From JAYRWN01 sp041917975 (GTDB lineage Bacteria > Bacteroidota > Bacteroidia > Chitinophagales > Saprospiraceae): 25,764 nucleotides of DNA. The notes under the pieces are model-generated. The model was not told the DNA's origin. It searched no databases and was given only the letters and a program-made list of their open reading frames with translations. The DNA is taken from assembly GCA_041917975.1 (NCBI GenBank), contig JAYRWN010000123.1, positions 1 through 25,764 on the forward strand, written 5' to 3'. This document shows, piece by piece, positions 6,803 through 16,016 of the stretch. How positions within the stretch are numbered: position 1 is the first letter of the stretch; every line of letters starts with the position of its first letter. A program made the position numbers and the translations under genes.

Positions 6803-9800
6803 ATGAATAAACTAATCCTGACAGTTTTATTTACCTACGCCTCTTTAAATCTAGGGGCCCAGATTAGCGCCAAATTAATGCGCTACATGGACATTTCTGA
6901 CCAACAAATAGTGTTTGTGTATGGTGGAGATTTATGGTTGGTATCCAAACAAGGTGGTTTAGCCAATCAATTGACCCATTCGCCGGGCGAAGAGTCCTGG
7001 CCGCGGTTTTCTGGGGATGGAAAATTTATCGGTTATACCGCCAGTTATCAAGGAAACGCGGATATCTACGTGATTCCGACCACCGGTGGGGTGCCCACCA
7101 GAGTTACTTACCAATCTTTCGGAGATCGAATGGTGGATTGGCATCCAGATGGACAACGCCTGTTGTTTGCTTCAACGCGAGAGAGTGGGCGCCAAAGCAC
7201 CAGCCAATTTTATCTGGTGTCCCGACAAGGCGGATTTCCGGAAAAGTTAGCCATCCCCTATGGAGAGCTCGCTAGTTATAGTTCTGATGGACAAAAACTG
7301 GCCTACATTACCAAAATAACTGAAAATTATCCTTTTAAACGCTACCGTGGTGGGTTATCATCAGACTTGTTGATTCACGATTTCACTACCAAAAAAACCA
7401 TCAATGTCACCAATAATCACGCTAACGATGGTAAACCGGCCTGGGCTGGTGATCACGTTTATTTTCTATCGGACCAGGCTGAGGATATGCGACGCAATCT
7501 CTGGCGACATGACCCTAAAACCGGGCAAAACAAACAAATCACCCATTACAAAGATTTTGACATCACTTATCTTTCCGCCGGACCGCAGGATCTGGTGTAT
7601 GAAGTAGGGGGTACCCTGTATCGCATGGATTTAAAAGACTTGAAACCCCAGGAAGTAAACGTGCAGATCGTCAGTGACCTTTCCGTCGAAATGCCCCGGG
7701 TGGTTAATGTTAGCAGCAACATTACCAACGCCAGCGCCTCTCCGGAAGGTAAACGCATCGTTTTTGAAGCCCGCGGAGAATTATTTAATGTGCCGGTTAA
7801 GGAAGGTTATAGCATCAATCTAACCAAAAGCAGTGGTGCTTTTGATCGCGAACCGGCCTGGTCACCGGATGGTCAATGGATCGCTTATTGGAGTGACCGC
7901 AGCGGCGAGAATGAAATCTGGTTACAAAGTTCTGATTACAGCAAACCAGCTCGTGCATTGACTAAACGCAACAAAGGCTACGGCTATCGCTTATTTTGGT
8001 CGCCGGATGCCAAACGGATCGCTTTTATCGATCATACTAACGACATTCTGGTGGTGACCGTCGATAATGGCAATACGGTCAAAGCCGGCAACACTTACTG
8101 GGAAACCGGCCATGGTGGCCGACATGGATATACCATCTCCTGGTCACCGGATTCGCGTTGGATCGCTTTTACCCAAGGCGAAGAAAATAACCACAATGCC
8201 ATCTATGTGTTTAATACGGAAACTTCTAAAACCAGCCGGCTCACCGATCCTTTTTATGATAACTTGAATCCGGCGTTCTCTGTGGATGGTAAGTATTTGT
8301 TTTTCCTCACCAACCGCACCTACAATGCCCTTTATTCGGACCTGGGTGATGGCACCTGGATCTATCCCAATGCCACCAGGATTGCAGCCGTTGCCTTAAC
8401 GGATAGTGTACCTTCGTTGTTAAAACCCAAAAACGATGTATTACCCGCTGACGAAAAGAAGATGCCCAAGGACACCGGAAAATTGGTTGTGCACATTGAA
8501 ACCACGCGCTTCGAATCGCGACTGGAACTGTTGCCCCCTGCCGCCGGCAATATTGGTGGATTATTTCCCTTTGAAGGTAAATTAGTTTACACCAGAGGCT
8601 CCAATTCAGGATCCACGTCTTTTGCCACCACGCTGATGGTTTACGACCTGGAGAAACGCGATGATAAATCCGTGATGGAGGATATCAACCAGGCTGTTAT
8701 GACAGCAGATGGAAAGTCTATCCTGGTAGGCAGCAAAGGACGTTTTGGTATTATCAAACCTCAACCGGGACAAAAGCTGGAAGAAACGATTCCCACCGAC
8801 GGATTGGTGATGAACCTGGTACCTAAAGAAGAGTGGAAACAAATTTTTCACGATACCTGGCGTCGTTACCGGGATTTCTTCTACGATCCTGCGATGCATA
8901 AAATGGATTGGAATGAGTTGCGCACCCGTTATGGGGCTTTACTGGAGGATGCCCGGACCCGCTGGGATGTCACCAACCTGCAATCCAACCTGCAAGCAGA
9001 ATTAAGTGCTGGTCACACCTATACCAATGGTGGGGATGCTGAACAAGTAGAACCGCGCAGCACGGGATACCTGGGCATGGATTGGGCTGTACAAAATGGG
9101 TTATATCGCATCAAACGTATCGTCCGCCCGGCCAGTTGGGATCATGAAGTGCGCTCCCCATTTGATATTCCAGGATCAGAAGTTCAGGAAAATGATTATA
9201 TCCTGGCCGTAAACGGACGCCCTTTAAACATTAATCAAGATCCCTATGCTCCGTTTGAGGGATTGAATGGGCAAACCGTGGCGTTAAGTGTTTCCCGCAG
9301 TGGTAAAACGGAAGATCAAAAAATAGTGGTGGTAAAATGCCTCACGCACCAGCAAGAAGTTCAACTGCGTTATCTGGAATGGATAGAAAATAACCGCAAA
9401 ATGGTGGATAAATTATCCAATGGTCAACTCGGTTATGTATATATGTCCAATACCTCCGGACAAGGCCAATTAGAATTGGTACGGATGTTCTATGGTCAAT
9501 TGGACAAAAAAGGATTTATCATTGATGAGCGCTTTAATGGCGGTGGACAGCTGGCGGATCGTTTTTTAGAATTAATGCGCCGTCCGATAGTATATAATCT
9601 CCATTGGCGGCACGGTCGTGATCATACCTGGCCTGTTAAAGCCAACACCGGCCCGATCGGTATGTTGATTAATGGCTGGGCTGGATCCGGTGGTGATGGA
9701 CTGCCTTGGGCATTTCAGGAACTCAAAGCAGGTCCGATAGTCGGAGAAAGAACCCTGGGCATACTGGTGGGACCAGCTACCGGACACCGGCTCATCGACG

Positions 9801-10045
9801 GAGGAAGCATCACCGTACCGGATGCCCGTTTGTATGATAATGACGGACATTGGTTTTGGGAAGGAGAAGGAGTTGCTCCTGATTTTGAAGTTTGGGATGA
9901 CCCCAACATTATCAGCCAGGGACGGGACCCTCAAATGGAAAAAGTGGTGGAAGAAGTACTCAAAGGGATGCGCAGTGGTCCCCGCATGACTCCGGCACCT
10001 AAACCTGAAGACCGCACCGCCAAAGGACTGAATAAAAAAGGATAA
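6803..10045 (+). CDS. Tricorn-type periplasmic S41 protease with beta-propeller and PDZ domains
   Basis: 1080 residues, the usual size for Tricorn-family proteins. A signal peptide (MNKLILTVLFTYASLNLGAQ) indicates export, unlike the cytoplasmic archaeal Tricorn. Residues about 25-330 and 330-680 hold TolB/WD40-like propeller repeats (SWPRFSGDGKFIGYTA, PAWSPDGQWIAYWSD, ISWSPDSRWIAFTQG). A helical core domain (about 685-745) ends in SAGHTY with His738, a PDZ domain spans about 751-855, and the C-terminal S41 domain has the nucleophile Ser962 in NGWAGSGGDG and an acidic residue (E1020 or E1022) in WEGEGVAPD. The serine that precedes the catalytic His in archaeal Tricorn is Gly737 here. A peptide-degrading role in the periplasm is expected. 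It ends at a strong hairpin. Confidence 0.92.
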   Translation: MNKLILTVLFTYASLNLGAQISAKLMRYMDISDQQIVFVYGGDLWLVSKQGGLANQLTHSPGEESWPRFSGDGKFIGYTASYQGNADIYVIPTTGGVPTRVTYQSFGDRMVDWHPDGQRLLFASTRESGRQSTSQFYLVSRQGGFPEKLAIPYGELASYSSDGQKLAYITKITENYPFKRYRGGLSSDLLIHDFTTKKTINVTNNHANDGKPAWAGDHVYFLSDQAEDMRRNLWRHDPKTGQNKQITHYKDFDITYLSAGPQDLVYEVGGTLYRMDLKDLKPQEVNVQIVSDLSVEMPRVVNVSSNITNASASPEGKRIVFEARGELFNVPVKEGYSINLTKSSGAFDREPAWSPDGQWIAYWSDRSGENEIWLQSSDYSKPARALTKRNKGYGYRLFWSPDAKRIAFIDHTNDILVVTVDNGNTVKAGNTYWETGHGGRHGYTISWSPDSRWIAFTQGEENNHNAIYVFNTETSKTSRLTDPFYDNLNPAFSVDGKYLFFLTNRTYNALYSDLGDGTWIYPNATRIAAVALTDSVPSLLKPKNDVLPADEKKMPKDTGKLVVHIETTRFESRLELLPPAAGNIGGLFPFEGKLVYTRGSNSGSTSFATTLMVYDLEKRDDKSVMEDINQAVMTADGKSILVGSKGRFGIIKPQPGQKLEETIPTDGLVMNLVPKEEWKQIFHDTWRRYRDFFYDPAMHKMDWNELRTRYGALLEDARTRWDVTNLQSNLQAELSAGHTYTNGGDAEQVEPRSTGYLGMDWAVQNGLYRIKRIVRPASWDHEVRSPFDIPGSEVQENDYILAVNGRPLNINQDPYAPFEGLNGQTVALSVSRSGKTEDQKIVVVKCLTHQQEVQLRYLEWIENNRKMVDKLSNGQLGYVYMSNTSGQGQLELVRMFYGQLDKKGFIIDERFNGGGQLADRFLELMRRPIVYNLHWRHGRDHTWPVKANTGPIGMLINGWAGSGGDGLPWAFQELKAGPIVGERTLGILVGPATGHRLIDGGSITVPDARLYDNDGHWFWEGEGVAPDFEVWDDPNIISQGRDPQMEKVVEEVLKGMRSGPRMTPAPKPEDRTAKGLNKKG

Positions 10046-10053
10046 ACAAACAT

Positions 10054-10093
10054 AACCTAGCCGGCTGGTTTCTTAGGCCAGTCCGGCTAGGTT
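10054..10093. terminator. Strong hairpin terminator after the Tricorn-type gene
   Basis: AACCTAGCCGG (10054-10064) pairs exactly with CCGGCTAGGTT (10083-10093), and an inner CTGG/CCAG extends the stem past one bulged T. TTTAAAT follows on the plus strand and a T-rich stretch on the minus strand, so it may serve both this gene and the converging LVIVD-repeat gene. Confidence 0.75.
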
Positions 10094-10137
10094 TAAATAT
10101 CGTTGATGACTATTTTTGCAAGTCAATGATCACTGGG

Positions 10138-12261
10138 CTAATCGGTGACTACAATTTTTCTGGTATACGTTCTTTGCCGATGGGTGAGCGTGATAAAATA
10201 AATTCCCGGCAATAATCCGGCGGAAATTGTCACGTTGCGCTCCCCGTTAGTTACAGGTTGTGTATAAACTGCAACTCCGGCCAGATTATAACAAGTTACC
10301 TGGATCAGACTTAGATCAGGATGATTGATTTCCAGTTGAAGGTCACCTTTGACCGGGTTGGTAAGCACTCGAAACATACTATTTTCCACCGTATTTGAAT
10401 TTACTGCGGACGTCGCTTGAAATTGCAGGATAGCTATACCGGTACGATAGTCTAACACATACACGCGATTAGCCCCATAAACTACATCAAACACGTTATA
10501 TGGGGGACTAAATTGACCTAATAACACCGGCGACTGCGGGTTGGTAATTTGATAAATGAATAAGCCCTGGTATAATGAGGATACCAACAAAGTATCATTA
10601 ATTATTTCAAAACTGGGGTTATTCCACCAACCAAAATCCTGTTTGAGGATAATGGGATGAGCGGGATTTGCCGTATTTAATAAGATACCCCCGCCTCCAC
10701 CTACATAGACATAATTTTTATAGCCTATCAGGTCATCAATAGGCGTTGGCAAAGGAAGTGAATCCACCGCCTGCGGTGCCGACTTATTGGTTACATCAAT
10801 AATTTTCAGACCATAATTGCGTTCATAGGCATAGACATAATTACCCACCACTAACAAACGTTCTACATCTTTACCCGAAGCATAATAACCCACCTCTAGC
10901 GGACGAGAAATAGTACTGATGTCATAAATACGTACACCACCACGCCAATCGGCGGTATAAACATAATTCCCTACCACCTGCAAATATTCTAAGCGGCTTG
11001 TGGCCGGCACGTCTACAATAATTACCGGATGACTCAAATCCCTTATATCCACTATACTCCATCCGCTCCAGCGATTGGCTAAAAATGCGTAATCACCGGA
11101 AAGCGCGATGTAGGAGGCCTGTTTTTCAATGGTGCCCAATTTTTTTATGTCGGCAGGATTGGTGGAATTCAAAATGACAACGCGTGCATAAGCAGCAAGG
11201 AACACAGCTTGTTTACTGACAGCAATCGAGCTAAAATACCCGCCATAATTATAGGGTGAAACCACACTTACCGGTTTATTAATATCGCTGATATTGTACA
11301 ATCCAATATTTTCATTGTCGATGGTAAAAAGATAAGGTAATTTAACTCTGGATTTAACGCTGCCTGTAGCATTTAAATTTATTACCCATTGAGGTGCGAG
11401 TGGGTTTTTAAGATTGTACACTCTGACACCATGACCCTGGGCTGAACAAAACAATAATGTATCCATCAATTCAAAATCATACAGCCAATCTGTTTTTATA
11501 GTTTTGAGTATTTGCGGGTGTTGCTGGTCTTCAATGGATAAGATATACATGCTATCCCGGCTACCTACGATCAACTTATTTTCATAAATTTCTACCGTAT
11601 TCACATAGTCTTGGGTCAGAGCGAAAGTGCTTGCTTCCAGGTTTGACAGATGGCGATGATTGATCAGAAAAAGATGATTAATGCCATAAGATCTCGGCGC
11701 TGCATAAATCATTTGACCACTAAAGGCCAAGTCTTCGACGTTGGCATTTAAATCCACCTCATCTAAAAATAACGGCGCTTCATGGTTTTGAATAGAATAG
11801 GCAACCAATTTTTCATCTCCGGACAAATAAAGAATATGATTATAATAATATATACCGGAAATATACAGGTCCACCTGAATGTCTTTAATCAAGCGGGGTG
11901 CGGCCTTATTGAGCACAGAGTATACGTATAAATGGCGGGAAACGCCTATGTACAAGTAATTGCCTTCAATGTAAAAGTCATTTACCCTTTGGTCAAAGTT
12001 AACTTTACTTAATTCAACCGGTACCAATGGATTGGTGATATTTAAAATCAACACATTAGCGCCACTATTCAGATAAGCGATGTGCGTCTGTAATGGATCA
12101 AAATACAAGTTACTGTAACTCCCATAGGACCAGCGGCCAATTTGTCTCAACGGTTCCTGAGCCCTGGTCACTGGTGCGGCGTAGAAGTGCAATACGATGA
12201 GCAGTAACACTTTACTAAATGAAAATAGGAGGTTTCTGCTCCCTTTAATACCGGAATTCAT
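10138..12261 (-). CDS. LVIVD-repeat beta-propeller protein with type IX secretion sorting domain
   Basis: 707 residues. A signal peptide (ending VTRAQ) is followed by about a dozen LVIVD-type repeats of roughly 43 residues. Each has the form hydrophobic strand plus N/D-x-x-x-P, for example VLILNITNPLVPVE, GVRVYNLKNPLAPQWV, GLKIIDVTNKSAPQAV and GLFIYQITNPQSPVLL, and together they should fold into one or two propellers. Residues about 618-707 are a type A sorting domain of the type IX secretion system: FRVLTNPVKGDLQLE, VTCYNLAGVAVYTQPV and GLLPGIYFITL, ending with a basic KIVV strand. The protein is therefore probably exported to the surface or released. No catalytic motif is visible; binding or adhesion is a guess. 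It converges on the protease gene at a shared hairpin. Confidence 0.88.
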   Translation of the reverse strand: MNSGIKGSRNLLFSFSKVLLLIVLHFYAAPVTRAQEPLRQIGRWSYGSYSNLYFDPLQTHIAYLNSGANVLILNITNPLVPVELSKVNFDQRVNDFYIEGNYLYIGVSRHLYVYSVLNKAAPRLIKDIQVDLYISGIYYYNHILYLSGDEKLVAYSIQNHEAPLFLDEVDLNANVEDLAFSGQMIYAAPRSYGINHLFLINHRHLSNLEASTFALTQDYVNTVEIYENKLIVGSRDSMYILSIEDQQHPQILKTIKTDWLYDFELMDTLLFCSAQGHGVRVYNLKNPLAPQWVINLNATGSVKSRVKLPYLFTIDNENIGLYNISDINKPVSVVSPYNYGGYFSSIAVSKQAVFLAAYARVVILNSTNPADIKKLGTIEKQASYIALSGDYAFLANRWSGWSIVDIRDLSHPVIIVDVPATSRLEYLQVVGNYVYTADWRGGVRIYDISTISRPLEVGYYASGKDVERLLVVGNYVYAYERNYGLKIIDVTNKSAPQAVDSLPLPTPIDDLIGYKNYVYVGGGGGILLNTANPAHPIILKQDFGWWNNPSFEIINDTLLVSSLYQGLFIYQITNPQSPVLLGQFSPPYNVFDVVYGANRVYVLDYRTGIAILQFQATSAVNSNTVENSMFRVLTNPVKGDLQLEINHPDLSLIQVTCYNLAGVAVYTQPVTNGERNVTISAGLLPGIYFITLTHRQRTYTRKIVVTD

Positions 12262-12720
12262 AATTTAACTTAATTTTTGGATGAATAAAAAAACACCCGG
12301 TACGTCACTTCAAAGATACTTAGTCCTCCAAGCGGTTTTCAGCGGATAAGCCCCTCGACTTATTTCGTGATCAATCTATCCATGCAGAGAATGTGATCAA
12401 TTCGATCAGAATTTTACAATGATAAAAATCAAGGTGAGTAATGACATTAAGATTTTTCTAATTTTTAAATGAATATTCTTGCAAACTCTGCGGTATCCGT
12501 CCGTGCCACAAGAAAAAATTAACCTATTTTAGTTGGGCGTTGGCTGTTAGCTCTCTGGAAGAACCAAAAGGTTCATTATTCGTTTGATATAAACCCAGAT
12601 CGCATATCTGAATAAACATTTAAAGAAATTTCGCTAAAGGACAATCAGAATGGTTCAAAATGAATTTATGACTTAGAGGAATTCAATTTGCAGTGTATAA
12701 AAACCCATGAATAACTTTTT
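12262..12720. other. 459-bp divergent intergenic region
   Basis: The region lies between the starts of the LVIVD-repeat gene (minus) and the methyltransferase-like gene (plus). No open frame of useful length or RNA gene was seen. The only repeat noticed is GTGATCAAT, present twice in the same orientation (12367-12375 and 12393-12401), the second followed by CGATCA. These could be half-sites for a Crp/Fnr-like protein, but the symmetry is poor. Confidence 0.4.
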
Positions 12721-13323
12721 ATGGAAAATACGATTAAATATAGTTTGTTAGTTTATCTGATCGTCAATTTTACCCTGACCTTTTGGTGGCCCAGTTACCG
12801 GGTCTGGAAAAAAACAGGCATCTTTCCAATAACTTTTTCGAACCGCGATGATGCACACGATTACATCGGCAAGGTGTTTAGACTATTATTAGCTGCCCTA
12901 TTGATGATGGGTGGAATCTACGTATTTTATCAGCCGGGAATCAAATATTTATTGCCCATCTGGTATTTAGATATTTCCTGGTTAAAAATTAGCGGTATGT
13001 GCTTATTATTTATAGCCTTAATTTGGATAAGCATCTCCCAATATCAGATGGGATCGTCCTGGCGTATCGGTATAGATAATCAGCACAAAACAGCCCTGGT
13101 CACCACGGGGGTGTTTGCCCTGTCCAGGAATCCGATTTTCCTGGGCATGATCTGCTCTTTGATGGGGCTATTCCTGGTTATTCCCAACGCAGTTACCCTC
13201 ACCGTGTGGATCTGTGGGATGATTACCATTTCTATCCAGGTCCGTTTAGAAGAAACTTTTTTAACCGGCTGGCATGGCGCTGATTATAAAAATTATTGTG
13301 CCCGGGTCAGGAGATGGTTGTAA
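12721..13323 (+). CDS. Isoprenylcysteine carboxyl methyltransferase (ICMT/PEMT)-like membrane protein
   Basis: 200 residues with about five membrane segments (near 8-25, 52-72, 86-106, 135-155 and 160-177). The C-terminal half carries the family signature: YQMGSSWRIGID, then LVTTGVFALSRNPIFLGM, then RLEETFLTGWHGADYKNYC with the Glu-Glu pair and Y-x-x-Y spacing that form the S-adenosylmethionine site in ICMT and PEMT enzymes. Bacterial members methylate unknown or lipid substrates, and no prenylated protein is implied. It is followed by a convergent gene of unknown function. The start at 12721 gives the first membrane helix directly; a T-rich stretch rather than a Shine-Dalgarno sequence precedes it. 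Confidence 0.82.
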   Translation: MENTIKYSLLVYLIVNFTLTFWWPSYRVWKKTGIFPITFSNRDDAHDYIGKVFRLLLAALLMMGGIYVFYQPGIKYLLPIWYLDISWLKISGMCLLFIALIWISISQYQMGSSWRIGIDNQHKTALVTTGVFALSRNPIFLGMICSLMGLFLVIPNAVTLTVWICGMITISIQVRLEETFLTGWHGADYKNYCARVRRWL

Positions 13324-13375
13324 CGATAAAAAGAGGCTAAAGCCGGATGGGCCATCATCGTTAGCGTCCGCGACT

Positions 13376-13867
13376 TTAATTAACAAATCCTCCTGTTTTT
13401 AACCCGGGGATGGGTGACTTTTTCTTAGGTGCAAATTTGGTCGTAAATGGTTGAAAGATGGTTATAAAATGAGCCTGGTCCAATTTGGCAGCGCCGCGTT
13501 CAGTTTCCTGATCATTCACACTCAGGCGAAAAGACATGGCATGACCGAGGACATCGGTAGAGGATATAGTCGCTGCATCGGCCAACAATTCCAACAAACG
13601 GGGCCGTGCATATTGACCGCTCTGGCTTATTCCTTCTACACCCTGATGATCATAATTAGTCTCCGTATAATAAATCGTGTCTTGTCTCAACAGCATGACT
13701 ATACGCCCATGATGATAAGGGCCGTAACAACCCAGAAACGTGTATTCGAAGGTTAGTTTTTCACCTTCATCCATGCGCTGCAGGTGCTCCTGCAGGGTTT
13801 TAAGAGAAGGATCAGCAAACAGGGTTGTGGACCAGATGAGACTCATGCAGAATATGATGTATACCAT
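13376..13867 (-). CDS. Secreted protein of unknown function
   Basis: 163 residues. The N-terminus (MVYIIFCMSLIWSTTLFADP) is a plausible signal peptide cleaved after FA, so the mature protein should be periplasmic or exported. The mature part contains FLGCYGPYHHGRIVMLLRQDT with two adjacent histidines and a single cysteine, and a lysine/proline-rich tail (KFAPKKKSPIPG). I do not recognise a family. An antisense frame of about 100 codons overlaps it, but the signal peptide and amphipathic strand pattern favour this strand. It converges on the methyltransferase-like gene. Confidence 0.6.
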   Translation of the reverse strand: MVYIIFCMSLIWSTTLFADPSLKTLQEHLQRMDEGEKLTFEYTFLGCYGPYHHGRIVMLLRQDTIYYTETNYDHQGVEGISQSGQYARPRLLELLADAATISSTDVLGHAMSFRLSVNDQETERGAAKLDQAHFITIFQPFTTKFAPKKKSPIPGLKTGGFVN

Positions 13868-14033
13868 TTAGCGATGGGAATTAATTTTTCTGTATAGACG
13901 CTAAATTTAAGGTTAGGTCAGGAGATAATTGGTTAAAACCGTGTTAAACCCCAAAAAGCCGGCAGGACATTTTTTTGATTTATCATTACAACTGATGCTA
14001 ATCATCCCATGTACAGGTTATTTCTGGAATATA

Positions 14034-14051
14034 AATCGTAATATTGCGATT
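14034..14051. promoter_or_regulatory. ArsR-like operator dyad upstream of arsM
   Basis: AATCGTAATATTGCGATT is an 18-bp dyad in which eight of nine pairs match (only T14039/G14046 do not). It sits 24 bp before the arsM ATG, where a bound repressor would block transcription. The form suits a dimeric ArsR/SmtB winged-helix protein. No arsR gene is in the window, so control would be in trans. Confidence 0.55.
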
Positions 14052-14074
14052 ATTATTATTTTTAAAAATTTCCT

Positions 14075-14914
14075 ATGGCAACCGACGATCAACTAAAAAA
14101 TCTGGTTAAACAAAAATACAGCGAAATAGCCTTACAAGATAAAGAATTCAATCAGGCTTCTTGTTGCGGATCAGGCGGTTGTAGCACTGAGGTGTATAAC
14201 ATCATGAGCGAGGAGTACCATGGGTTACCGGGTTATAACCCAGAAGCAGATCTGGGACTGGGATGTGGTTTACCTACCCAGTATGCTAACATTCAGCCCG
14301 GTGACCTGGTCATTGATCTGGGCAGTGGCGCCGGTAATGACTGTTTTGTGGCCCGCTCGGCTACTGGATCATCCGGCAAAGTGATTGGCATTGATTTTTC
14401 CCCGGCCATGATCGAAAAAGCCAGGATAAATGCTGATAAATTAGGACTTAACAATGTCGAATTCCGTCAGGGGGATATCGAAAAAATACCGGTAACCGCT
14501 AATAAAGCAGATGTTATAGTCAGCAACTGCGTACTCAATCTGGTGCCTAATAAAGCACAGGTGTTTCGTGAAATTTACCGGGTACTAAAGCCGGGAGGGC
14601 ATTTCAGCATCTCCGATGTGGTCATCGTCGGTGAACTTCCGGATGCTTTACGACATGATGCGGAAATGTATGCCGGTTGTATTGCCGGAGCTATTCAAAA
14701 AAATGACTATCTCAGCATGATTCAAAATACCGGATTTCAAAATATTATTATCCAAAAAGAAAAGGCTATTCTCATCCCGGACGACCTGTTACGTCATTAT
14801 CTGCCTGCTGACCAATTGGCCGCCTTTAAAGCCGGACATACGGGTATCTTCAGCCTCACGATTTACGCTGAAAAAACGCTGGAGGCCTGTTGCGACACCC
14901 CAGGGTGCTGTTGA
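14075..14914 (+). CDS. arsM: Arsenite S-adenosylmethionine methyltransferase
   Basis: 279 residues, typical of ArsM, which converts As(III) to mono-, di- and trimethylated arsenicals in the cytoplasm. The class I methyltransferase core is clear: VIDLGSGAGNDCF (SAM-binding loop), VIGIDFSPAMIEKA and the post-I region GDIEKIPV. Arsenic-binding cysteines are in place: Cys64 in LGCGLPT, Cys152 in SNCVLNLVP and Cys202 in YAGCIAGA, plus an N-terminal CCGSGGC (30-36) and a C-terminal double pair, CCDTPGCC, often seen in ArsM. The start at 14075 leaves the usual short N-terminal helix. An ArsR-like operator lies 24 bp upstream. No arsenic pump or arsenate reductase gene is adjacent, so it appears to be a stand-alone detoxification gene. 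Confidence 0.95.
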   Translation: MATDDQLKNLVKQKYSEIALQDKEFNQASCCGSGGCSTEVYNIMSEEYHGLPGYNPEADLGLGCGLPTQYANIQPGDLVIDLGSGAGNDCFVARSATGSSGKVIGIDFSPAMIEKARINADKLGLNNVEFRQGDIEKIPVTANKADVIVSNCVLNLVPNKAQVFREIYRVLKPGGHFSISDVVIVGELPDALRHDAEMYAGCIAGAIQKNDYLSMIQNTGFQNIIIQKEKAILIPDDLLRHYLPADQLAAFKAGHTGIFSLTIYAEKTLEACCDTPGCC

Positions 14915-15361
14915 ATTTAAGTTAATTATACCATTGCTTTTGAGAGCGGCTTCTTTAACGCCAACGTTTATGCGGTTTAGGTGAATCTGTCCAGCTTAAG
15001 GGATGATGATAAACCAAGCTTTTTCAGTTGTACCAAGTAATAATTTAGATTAAAAATCAATACCTATCAAACGCTCCAATGTGGTGGTGGCCATATAGGC
15101 CTTTTAATTAACTGAAAATGTCAAATTTTTTTATCAAAAACCACCTACCCGGGAGACCAAAGCGAAACATTCCCGCGGATATGCAAGCACAAACCTAAAG
15201 CTGTTCAACAAAATGAGGTAAACGGAAAAGGCAGGTTTTCGTGATTCAACGTCGTTCTGGAGGGTTTCACCGACAAAAATTGGACGTAATGAAGGTGGTA
15301 GCTAGGTTTGTAATATCAACCAAATAACTACAGTTTACATTCACAATATTAATCTGACAAC
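14915..15361. other. 447-bp intergenic region between arsM and the lipoprotein-kinase-regulator operon
   Basis: No gene-length open frame, RNA gene or strong hairpin was found. The stretch must carry the promoter of the operon starting at 15362. A minus-strand stretch near 15057-15101 reads MATTTLERLIGIDF and stop, but stops close around it and it is probably chance. Confidence 0.4.
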
Positions 15362-16012
15362 ATGAAAAATCGCACAAAATTAGCCTTCATCACCACTACA
15401 GTCCTGGTCGTCTATTTGCTGACCGGTTGCCTCCCTTCCTTACAACCACTTTACACCACTGATAAATTGGTGCTTCTAAATGGCCTCACCGGAGTCTGGC
15501 AAGCGGAGAATGGCGGAACTGACCAAAACGGAACATCAAAAAAGCCGGAAGTTTGGACCTTTCGCAAAGAGGAGGACAAGAGTTACTTATTGATTCATGA
15601 AGATGAAGACGGCTTTGTGGCGGCATTAGATGTCCATGTCGTGAAGCTAGGCAGCCATTATTTCATGGATTTTTACCCCGGGCAATTACCGAATGACGAA
15701 ACCATCAATTCGGTTGGCAAAATCGTCCGGGACCCATTACAAATGAACAGTTTTTTGCAGTTGCATTTACTGGCCGTGCATACCTTTGCCAAAATAGAGC
15801 TGTCTGCTAAGAAATTAAAAATTAACATGTTCGACCCAGATTTTTTAAAAAACCTGCTAGAGGGCCAGCAAATCCGCATCAAGCACGAGAAAATTGATGA
15901 CGATTATATTCTGACCGCTTCTTCTTCTGATTTGCAGAAATTTGTGGAGAAATATGCCGAGGAAGAGGAAGCGTTTCTTGACGATCCTATGGTGCTGAAT
16001 TTGCAAAACTAA
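15362..16012 (+). CDS. Lipoprotein of a conserved uncharacterised family, first gene of a two-component operon
   Basis: 216 residues. The hydrophobic signal ends in the clean lipobox LLTGC, placing the lipid anchor at Cys23. The mature start CLPSLQPLYTTDKLV and the segment LTGVWQAE resemble a family of uncharacterised Bacteroidota lipoproteins that I recognise only by style. The body is mixed beta/alpha with VVKLGSHYFMDFYPG in the centre and an acidic end (YAEEEEAFLDD). It stops four bases before the histidine kinase start, so the two are almost certainly co-transcribed. The protein may be an envelope sensor partner or a target of the two-component pair. No enzyme motif is visible. Confidence 0.75.
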   Translation: MKNRTKLAFITTTVLVVYLLTGCLPSLQPLYTTDKLVLLNGLTGVWQAENGGTDQNGTSKKPEVWTFRKEEDKSYLLIHEDEDGFVAALDVHVVKLGSHYFMDFYPGQLPNDETINSVGKIVRDPLQMNSFLQLHLLAVHTFAKIELSAKKLKINMFDPDFLKNLLEGQQIRIKHEKIDDDYILTASSSDLQKFVEKYAEEEEAFLDDPMVLNLQN

Positions 16013-16016
16013 TGCC

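Noticed and set aside
9572..9934. 120-codon antisense frame inside the Tricorn-type gene
   Set aside because: It is opposite a region with clear S41 catalytic motifs; its own product has no recognisable domain.
12367..12401. GTGATCAAT direct repeat as an FNR/CRP site
   Set aside because: The two copies are in the same orientation 26 bp apart and neither completes the 5-4-5 dyad, so the evidence is too weak for a site call.
13451..13756. Plus-strand frame of about 100 codons opposite the secreted unknown protein
   Set aside because: No signal, domain or plausible composition; the minus-strand product has a signal peptide and is the better gene.
15057..15101. Minus-strand mini-frame MATTTLERLIGIDF, possible gene remnant
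   Set aside because: Only 14 codons with a stop just upstream; the likeness of its start to the end of the oxidoreductase gene (VYMATNN) is too short to mean anything.
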